Positions 57,211 to 64,000 of a stretch of 64,000 nt of DNA are shown piece after piece. This DNA is from Uranotaenia lowii (taxonomy: Eukaryota > Arthropoda > Insecta > Diptera > Culicidae). The stretch covers positions 187,261,802-187,325,801 of the forward strand of contig NC_073693.1 in NCBI RefSeq assembly GCF_029784155.1, given 5' to 3'. The notes beneath the pieces are model-generated. The model saw only the letters and a list, made by a program, of their open reading frames with translations. It searched no databases and was not told where the DNA came from. The position numbers and the translations under genes are program-made. Within the stretch, counting starts at the first letter, position 1. Each line of letters opens with the position of its first letter.

Positions 57211-59500
57211 CAACACTGTTGTTGCAAAAATATACCTTTTCATTTGATTTTTCATTTAAAACAAAGTTTGTTGCAACTTATCCCTTTTTCTCAGAAGGGT
57301 CAAAATCGCATATTATTGTAAATTTAAAAATAACTCAATAAATCAATATTTTTCTGACTACGTCAATTTGAGATCCCATCATTCTTAAAACTTTTGATTT
57401 GCAAGCGATATGATTATCAGTGGATATAAAGTTTTTAGAAGCCATTGATGTTGATAAGTGTTGCATAATGCCTTAGTTGATGGTATTTAAAATCCCATTG
57501 AATCTTTAAGTCAAATAAATGCCATAAAATGCCAATACAATCATCAAAATCCTCAAAACAGTTTCAGTGATGAATAACGGGGTCGAACAACCCGATGTAA
57601 TGAAAAATTCATAGAATCATTTGTTAGATGTTAATCCTTCCCAAATCTATTTGCCTTGTTCGGAAAAATAGCTGCCCAGTACTCGCTAAAGGGCAAATAG
57701 ATCGTTCTGCTAAGTATGCTAATAGGCAATACTAAAATACCATTTTCATCAGCTCATTCGAGCCTATCAGGTACTGTCTGTTCTCTTATTTACATCGATA
57801 AGCAATTTGAAAACATTATTTCCCTCGAGCAATCCATGATGGTAGGTAGATTTCTACCATTCCGACTGAACTTCATCATTCCTCGAATTAACCTGGCAAC
57901 CTTGGCCATTCGTCCAACTTTGTTCATATCTCCAACAAACGCAAGGGTTTTAAAAATTCAAAAATACTTTAGCGCTTTGGCGTCTACCGTTTCTTTTACA
58001 TATTTTTTTGTGCTTTCTATCTCTTTCGTTCATGTTGAGTGGAAAGTTGTTGGATTGTTTCGAGTTGGGTGTATTTCTTATAAGCAATTCTTTTTCGCCT
58101 ACAACAACTCTGTCTTTGGGGATCTCAGGTGAGTATCCAGCAAACAAAATTTCCTAACGACGTTTCGGTGCCATTTTTCAGCACTGAATGTTCGGTGTAG
58201 CGAACCTTGGCAAGAAAATCTGATGCGGGCGGTGGGGTCGGATGAGAGAAACTTTTCTCCTGCCAAATGAAAGGGATAAATCCGAAAAAGAATTTTGTGT
58301 GTTTGTTTCGAAGAATATTCAAGCGATAAGAAAAAAAAAATAGCTACCTACCGGTCTCTGGTATAAGAACAACTTTCCAAAAATTCCAAGATTTTGGCGT
58401 TGATTCAAGGAAAAATTGTTTTGATATGGAAGATGCTGGTCGGAAGAGATGTTGCAATTTATTTTATCTCTATTTTTGCCATTTATCTCCATGCATCCAG
58501 ATGGTCTTCAGGCCGCGTGGCGACCGGTGTCAAGTGAGAGCTTTGCTCTTAGCTTTTCCTAGCACCGGAAGAAACAATTTAACGACATTTTTTTTTGTTC
58601 TTCTCAATTTTAGAATTTGGTTGGTCGTCGTTGTGATCAAAACAACAGAGGAAATTCATACAAAGTTTGTCATTTTTTTAATAAAGAGTTTTATTTTACA
58701 CATACCTGCGGGTAGATCCACCTGTACACTCAAAAAAGATGCAATGCTTGGGTAAAAAGGACCAACCAAGACATTACTTTTCTAAAAATTTGTTTATTTC
58801 TACCAGTTTAATATTACAATAATATAGGGTAACGGACCTATTTTCGACCGCTTTGGGAAGTGCCTATGCTACTTTCTTAAATAAAAAAGTTTATGTTACA
58901 GGTTTTAACTGCTTTATCTGTTTTTTACGAAGGCCTTTTGTATCGAAACATATCGTCGTTTATTGCAATGTAACAAGATTTAAGCCTAAAACTCGTTTCT
59001 TCGATCATCACTCTTGTCGGTATTTTGGACCACCAGGTTTCTATTTTGGACCACCCTTTGGACCTATTTGGCTCACCATTAAACTAAATTTTTATTTTTT
59101 CTAAATTTTGCTAAATTTCAAAAGCGATTGATGCGCAATTATGCGAATTCAGTTAATCTTGTCTTGCATTATTTTCGTGGTCAAGTTTTGTTTGTTCGAT
59201 AAGAAAAGAGTAAAAACAGGTAAAACTCTTCCGCTATATAGTGTGGTTCAAATGTTTTGAAAATTCCGATAGAACACTGCAATTTCGACGAAATTTGTTA
59301 AATACTGACCAGTTGGCTTATCTTCAGGATCGATTTTTAGAACCCAAATCTCCTTCAGGCAATCCAATAAGTTAGGAAAGTTAGGCACAATTTTCCCGTT
59401 TGTTTGGATAACCTTCTTAATCTTATTGACCTTCTAAAAGCTAGATTTTTTTTCGCTGAAAAATCTTGGGGGTAGTAGAACCTGCTCGGTTGGTGGTCTA
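57211..59500. other. No gene recognised
   Basis: The plus frame 57716-58132 (138 codons) is the longest here and is hydrophobic in places, but it has no family pattern, and the minus strand of the same stretch also has open frames, so I do not call it. 59020-59070 repeats TTTTGGACCACC/TTTGGACCTATTTGG words. Confidence 0.3.
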
Positions 59501-59690
59501 ACAATAACTGATTATATATTTCTAACTAATTTTACATCATCATACAATCATGGCATGCTACACATCGCACTTGCTATCTTCATGCTTCAATACTCCTCCT
59601 CAAGGACGATGTTCTGTAGGCCTATCTTCTCCCTCATCTTTGTTATGTCCCTAACCCTGGACAATGTGCTCTAGACCTTATTCGGGCTCA
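59500..59690 (-). repeat. Possible copia-like 3' end
   Basis: On the minus strand a short frame ending REKIGLQNIVLEEEY-stop (near 59600) is followed about 100 bp later by TGTTAGACCACCAACC, which could begin an LTR. Ending the polyprotein shortly before a TGTT start fits copia elements, but there is too little sequence to be sure. Confidence 0.25.
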
Positions 59691-59699
59691 CGGAGAAGC

Positions 59700-59836
59700 G
59701 GATAGTAGTGAAACACGTCTTGTTCTTTTGACTTAAGAATTCAACTGCCTTTATTTATCAAGTTCGAGAAGAGGTAAAGTTTAGTTAAAGATCAAGCTTT
59801 CAGTGTTCTGTAAAATAGTTTTGATTCGCTCTCACA
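59700..59836 (-). repeat. Probable gypsy 3' LTR (end uncertain)
   Basis: It begins TGTGAGAGCG directly after the purine tract and contains AATAAAGGCAGTTG as polyadenylation signal. Without the 5' LTR in the window its inner limit cannot be fixed; 59700 is a guess. Confidence 0.5.
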
Positions 59837-59881
59837 TCTTTCCCTTTAAGTATATAAAAATATTTTTTTTCATTTTCCTTA

Positions 59882-60597
59882 TTATCTACTAGATGCCTTC
59901 TTAAACAATAATTCGAGATTTAAATTTTCGTGCTTCTTGCCTGTTGTTCTGTTTGAACGTCTTAAAGTAGTAGGTGCTAAATCGTTCTGATTACTTTCTT
60001 TTGCGCAGTTTTTGAAATTTACATTATGATCGCTCTCTTTTTCTTGATTTTCTACAAAATTGTCATTAGTGTTTCTTAGTACAAAAGGGTTTTTAGAAAT
60101 CTTTTTAAGTTGGTTTACATGTGCTTTCTTAGTAGATCCTTGTACTTGTATTAAGTAAGTCATTGTAGAAAGTTTTTTTACAATTTTTGCTTCGTTACTA
60201 CTGACCCTACCATTTACTGCTTGAGAATAGATAACTTTTTCGTTTATTTCAAATTGCTTCTTAATTTTTTTGTGTTGAATAATTTCATTTAATGCGCAAT
60301 GATTTTTCGGGTTGAGTCCTGATAAAAATGTCCGTGGAAGAAATGCAAAAATTTTATTATTTGGGATGATTTTATCCTCTGTTGTTGGAGTTTGATGATG
60401 ATTGTGCAGAAAACTACGAATTCTATTGTCTATCTGTAATGAGGAAAGATTTTCGGTTTCGGTTATTAGTTTATTCAAAACTTGTTTTGTTGTTTGAACC
60501 GCTCTTTCGGCAAGTCCATTACTAGCTGGATGGTATGGCGGCGATGTTATATGAATGATGTTGCGAACTTTACAAAAATTTTCAAATTGATAACTAT
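59882..60597 (-). pseudogene. Gypsy integrase, C-terminal part after a frameshift
   Basis: This frame holds the integrase catalytic Glu in PPYHPASNGLAERAVQ near 60520, the C-terminal region, and a GPY/F-like module (KVIYSQAVNGRVSSNEAKIV then LIQVQGSTKKAHVNQLKKI, around 60225-60090). It ends at TAG near 59882, about 30 bp before the polypurine tract. It is one base out of frame with the upstream integrase half, the shift lying near 60597 just after SDNGPPG, so the integrase core is split. No initiation codon is expected because it is part of a polyprotein. Confidence 0.88.
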
Positions 60598-62747
60598 TCC
60601 AGGAGGTCCATTGTCACTAACAATGGAATTTGCAAAACCAAAAATAGAAAAAATATCATCAAGTGCTTGTGCCACAAATTCGGCCGTAGTTTGGGTCATT
60701 CTTTTAATTTCCACCCATCGAGAGTAGGCATCGATTAAAATCAAAAAAGTTTTATTAAATTTGTGAAAAAAATCCACGTGAACTCTTTCAAATGGTCTTG
60801 TGGTTTCTGGCCAGTTACCGAAAATTTTTGGACTTCTGTCAACATTTAAAATTTGACATTTAGCACAGTTGGAAACATAGCTTTCGATGTCAGCTCCCAT
60901 TCCTTCCCAATAAAGATACATGCGAGAAAGTTGTTTCATTTTTAAAATTCCCCGGTGATTTTCGTGCAACAACTGCAAAGCTGGAAGTTTTAAAGTTGCG
61001 GGAATGACTATGCGTTCACCAAAAAGCAGACAACCGGCCTCTAGATTAAGTTCGTGTCTTTTCCCGTAATAATTCTTCAGCAATTTTCCTGTTACATGAC
61101 TGGGCCATCCATTTAGGGTATGTCGGATAACTACAGAGAGTAAAGGATCTTGGATCGATTTTTCGCCTATAAGACTTGTGTTAATTTTAGCAGTGCTTTC
61201 ACTGATTAAATAATGGATGCTGTTCATTGTACTGAGATTATTTTCATCTAAATCGTTTTTGCTAAGATCCTGATCTAATGGAAGCCTTGACAGACAATCA
61301 GCAACGAAATTTTCTGTTCCCGGTTTGTAATTGATTGTGTAGTTGAAAATCGATAGTCTAATGAAATATCGTTGTAACCTATTAGCGATCACCATGGGTC
61401 CACCTTTTTTGTTGCAAAAAACTCCCATAAGAGGTTTGTGATCAGTAAAAATTGTTATTGGTTGTCCTAATACGTATTTGTAAAACTTTTCCATTGCAAA
61501 AACTATCGCCAAAGCTTCTCTATGCAAAATTGGGTAATTTTTTTCGGTTTTAGTGAGCCTTCGAGATGTAAAGAAAACAGGAAATTCACGACCATTGATT
61601 TTATGGCTAAGCACTCCAGAGATTCCTTCATCACTGGCGTCGCAAGTCACGGTTATGGGCTTTGAGGGATCGAAATGTGTTAAAATTTTAGCGCTACAAA
61701 TAGCCTTCTTGCTCTTTTCAAAAGCTTCTTGGCAAGCGCTATTCCAATTCCAGTTTTGATCTTTGCGAAGCAAATTGTGTAAGGGAGCTAAAACTACGTT
61801 TAGTTTTGGGATAAACTTCATGTAAAACGTAATCATTCCCAGAAATGCCTTTAGTTGTTTCTGGCAATTTGGCTCTGGCACGGCCGTGATTGCTCTCACC
61901 TTCTCTGGATTTGGCGACACCCCCGCCTCCGAGAGAATGTGACCCAAATATTTCACTTGAGGGACGAACCACTGGCACTTCTCGGCATTGATTTTGACAT
62001 TATGTTGTACGAGCTTTTCTAATACGATTTCGATCTTACTCAATAACTCCATATCTGACTCCGCCCAAATCAATATATCGTCGATATAGCTTTGACAATT
62101 AGAAATTCCTGCTAAAATTTTGTCTATAGCGGATTGAAAAAGACTGGCTGCTGGCTTGATACCAAATGGTAACCGCTTGTAGGTGTACACTCCAACGTGT
62201 GTATTGATAGCTAAAAGTTTTTGAGTACGTTCTGAAACGACCAATTGCTGGTAAGCTCCCCTTAAATCGATCACAGCAAATGATTTAGCTTTACATTTAT
62301 TTGTTATGAGGTCTTCTATTGTGGGTAAAGGATAATGGTGTGTTTTAATGAATGGATTGATCGTTTTAGATCCGTCCATGCAGATACGAATATCAGATTT
62401 GTTGGGCTTAATGACCACAACTATGGGAGAAGCCCATTCTGTGTATTCAGTTTTTTCTAATATGCCTATGTTAACTAGAGCTTCCAAGTGTTTTTCTACC
62501 TTCTCTCTGTGTTTATAAGCGACCGTATAGGGTTTGTGTACTATTGGAACTGCATTTTCTCTCATCTGGATGTCTACCACGATATCATTAATCGGCTGGG
62601 AGAGATCGTCATCAAAAGCTTTGCTATACTTCCTAATAAGTTTGTCAACTGTGCTTTTCACCCATAGCTCTCTTGAGCTCCTATTCTCAATACTATTGAG
62701 AGAGAATAGGTCTCTCCAGTGCGGCCAAATAATACTTAACCAATCCC
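60598..62747 (-). pseudogene. pol: Gypsy reverse transcriptase, RNase H and integrase N-half
   Basis: Copies the element's RNA into DNA in a cytoplasmic particle; the integrase then inserts it. Numbering residues from the GTG at 62661: reverse transcriptase with the catalytic YIDD at 192-195, RNase H with acidic residues D341, E382, D407 and D455, the integrase HHCC finger at H566, H569, C599 and C602, and core Asp residues D630 (HVDF) and D683 (SDNG). The frame is open upstream of 62661 to the P-like insertion at 62748, which separates it from protease. A one-base loss near 60597 shifts the frame just after the second Asp. Apart from that the 700 codons are intact, so the copy is not old. 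Type resembles the K02A2.6-like gypsy group of many arthropods (inference). Confidence 0.95.
62740..62747. repeat. 8-bp target duplication CCAATCCC, left
   Basis: Exact repeat at 63483-63490. The match extends to 11 bp because element ends share flanking bases; an 8-bp reading gives the best inverted termini. Confidence 0.8.
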
Positions 62748-63482
62748 TAACGAGCCTCTATAATCAAAAGAGACGAAATGTCACGATTGGAATTTTCGAT
62801 TTTCTGTCAGTGTCATTCCAATCGAGCAAAAGACTTGTCAAACTGGAAAATTTGGAATTGCGAAAGCGGCGGTAGCGAAAGTATTATCATTCATATCTGT
62901 AAACAAAGGGTAATCAAAACACATGTTTTTGAATGCTCTATTTCGATTAGAAGCTAGATTCTCAAGGTCTTATTTCTTGGTACTGAATTGGTAAAGTTAT
63001 AATTTTTTAATGAAAAACATGTTGGATTTTTTTTTTAATTTTAAGTTTTCATTGCCAGCACAAGATGTTGCCGGATCAGCGGAGTCGAAAGGGAAAGTTT
63101 ATCAATGAAAGTTGCGGATTCCAGTATAGAATCCCCCGAAAGATGGCAGAATGCGAGCAATTTCTCCCGTTTTTTTGGTTCAGTCGGGAACCGGAAGAAA
63201 AATATATTTTTAAATCCAGGGCAGGTTTTGTTAGAACAATTTTTTGCCAAACACTCCATGATTGACTTTTTTTCTATTGATGACAATACCAAAAAACAGC
63301 TTAGTTGAAACAGCAGGCTAGACCAAAAACCACTTCCGAATAAAAATAAACGCAACCAGAATTGAAGTCATGTGAAGTTTGAAGCAAAGCAGTGCTGCGC
63401 CCAAATGAAAGCGGGGTTGCTATATGATTTATTCTTGAAAGGATCAGATTGCGTCTCTTTTGTTTTTATTACAGGCTCTTTA
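62748..63482. mobile_element. P/THAP-like element inside gypsy pol, 735 bp
   Basis: Ends TAACGAGCCTCTATAATC and ...ATTACAGGCTCTTTA are inverted (reading TAAAGAGCCTGTAAT from the right), followed inward by an AAAAGAGACG repeat on both sides. An 8-bp duplication flanks it, as for P elements, and the only sizeable frame encodes a partial THAP-like domain, the DNA-binding module of P transposases. It is far too short for a full transposase, so an internally deleted copy. A hAT or other 8-bp-duplicating family cannot be excluded. Confidence 0.7.
63041..63259 (-). pseudogene. Partial THAP-like domain
   Basis: From the ATG at 63259 the frame reads ECLAKNCSNKTCPGFKNIFF then FRFPTEPKKREKLLAFC. C-x4-C spacing, an aromatic/FRFP block and a basic stretch match the start of a THAP zinc-binding domain; the later C-x2-H pair and the rest of a transposase are not seen. 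The 73-codon frame ends at 63041. It lies inside an element with P-like 8-bp duplication, which supports a transposase origin rather than a host THAP gene. An in-frame upstream extension to 63355 is hydrophobic and unlikely to be part of it. Confidence 0.6.
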
Positions 63483-64000
63483 CCAATCCCTACCTAGAAG
63501 AGGTGTAAATGGCTTGGTGGAATCTATAATTACTAGCGGTAAGTCGATGATTTTGTTTTTTAATTTTACTTGTACTATAATTTTCCCCAAAACCGAAACT
63601 TTTCCCCCTGAAATAACGAAAAAATGTTTGTTCAATGGAAGAATTTTGGATTGGTTAAATTTTTCTCTATGTGTTTCTTTAGAACAAATGGACGCGCATG
63701 CGCCCGTATCGCACTCCATCAACAGATTTTGGTTATCAACAATCAATTCCACGAAAACTGGCGCAATATTATTTTGTGACTCACCTATTAAGACATTATT
63801 AACCAAATTATTTTCCTCAACTTGAAGCTCTGGCTCATCTGCCGACAGTTCCTCATAAGAATCCTCGGCTTCCAGATTCGAACGCAGTTCTTCCATAGCC
63901 GACGTTAGCTGGTTGATCCGCTCTTGAAAAAAAACTCTCCTGCCCGAACGCCCTCTGGGTGGTTTGCTGGTACGTGGTTTCTTCGCCTTTGGATACGGAC
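63480..64000 (-). CDS. Gypsy gag-pol segment with aspartic protease, partial
   Basis: The minus frame is open to the window edge. It has a basic region (PKAKKPRTSKPPRGRSGRR, near 63970-63925) as at the end of gag, an acidic linker, and an aspartic protease whose active site DTG lies in LLMECDTGACASIC near 63708; LLGRDW near 63486 marks the region just after protease. Protease cuts the Gag-Pol polyprotein in the particle. The frame then meets TAA formed by the junction with the P-like insert, so the product would stop before reverse transcriptase. The 5' end is outside the window. Confidence 0.92.
   Translation of the reverse strand, partial: PYPKAKKPRTSKPPRGRSGRRVFFQERINQLTSAMEELRSNLEAEDSYEELSADEPELQVEENNLVNNVLIGESQNNIAPVFVELIVDNQNLLMECDTGACASICSKETHREKFNQSKILPLNKHFFVISGGKVSVLGKIIVQVKLKNKIIDLPLVIIDSTKPFTPLLGRDW

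Larger units (their letters stand above)
59690..64000 (-). mobile_element. Ty3/gypsy LTR retrotransposon, partial, minus strand
   Basis: Order on the minus strand is protease, reverse transcriptase, RNase H, integrase, then a polypurine tract (AAAGGGAAAGA, 59850-59838) and a probable 3' LTR starting TGTGAGAGCG at 59836 with AATAAA inside. The protease-RT-RNaseH-integrase order and integrase type are Ty3/gypsy. Gag and the 5' LTR lie beyond the right edge. It is inactive: a P-like element splits pol and integrase is frameshifted. Confidence 0.95.

Noticed and set aside
57716..58132. 138-codon plus-strand open frame
   Set aside because: No recognisable domain, both strands are open in overlapping stretches, and AT-rich codons look like chance. 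No splice or repeat support.
63460..63482. TTTTATTACAG as an intron acceptor before gypsy protease
   Set aside because: It is the inner end of a P-like insert with inverted termini and a target duplication; an intron would not duplicate its flank.
1..64000. CRISPR array, prophage, operon or bacterial defence system
   Set aside because: No array of short spaced repeats, no prokaryotic gene density or ribosome-binding sites; everything coding is eukaryotic transposon remnant.

Overview
This window is AT-rich eukaryotic DNA, almost certainly from an insect and most likely a mosquito. The grounds are a Tc1/mariner-type transposase whose catalytic spacing counts to DD37E (a group first described in mosquitoes), tRNA-derived SINEs, jockey/CR1-like LINEs, several hAT families, a Helitron and a Ty3/gypsy element. 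The species call is inference; the element calls rest on sequence. I found no host protein-coding gene I could defend and no operon, CRISPR or other prokaryotic-type system. The window reads as an intergenic or intronic block of nested, mostly dead transposons.

Layout. 1-1696: end of a hAT copy interrupted by an insertion (71-1031). 2040-4345: 5'-truncated LINE cut by a small MITE, then a 242-bp direct repeat enclosing a pyrimidine-rich tract with an 80-bp tandem repeat, then a SINE. 5401-5596: a clean SINE with 14-bp target duplication. 8556-13739: a hAT carrying a Helitron with a 143-bp tandem array. 17160-18399: mariner transposase relic and a hAT MITE. 18860-20845: a second LINE cut by a retroelement gag/3' fragment. 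23428-23847: MITE with TGCA duplication. 24103-26465: hAT with a young retroposon inside. 27748-28497 and 30296-34098: two copies of one TA-flanked element, the second filled with a 3-kb hAT that contains a 1.8-kb palindrome. 28685-29368: second copy of the hAT MITE. 39591-39845: LINE endonuclease fragment. 40590-42144: MITE carrying a complete but dead 1306-bp DD37E mariner. 44696-47179: another giant inverted-repeat element. 49621-57202: two related hAT elements in tandem sharing one target duplication, the second holding another hAT, a MITE and two minisatellite-like tracts. 59700-64000: Ty3/gypsy on the minus strand, split by a P/THAP-like element and frameshifted in integrase.

Many junctions can be proved from target-site duplications or from empty-site paralogues inside the same window, so the insertion order can be read: Helitron after its hAT host, mariner after its MITE host, P-like element after gypsy, hAT 30682 after its TA-flanked host, and element D after element E. 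All visible coding remnants belong to transposons and all but the open gypsy protease segment carry breaks. Four GC-richer or low-repeat stretches (around 5.6-6.6, 15.6-15.9, 21.8-21.95 and 34.3-35.2 kb) are the best places to look for host exons or regulatory DNA, but the sequence alone does not show a gene there.
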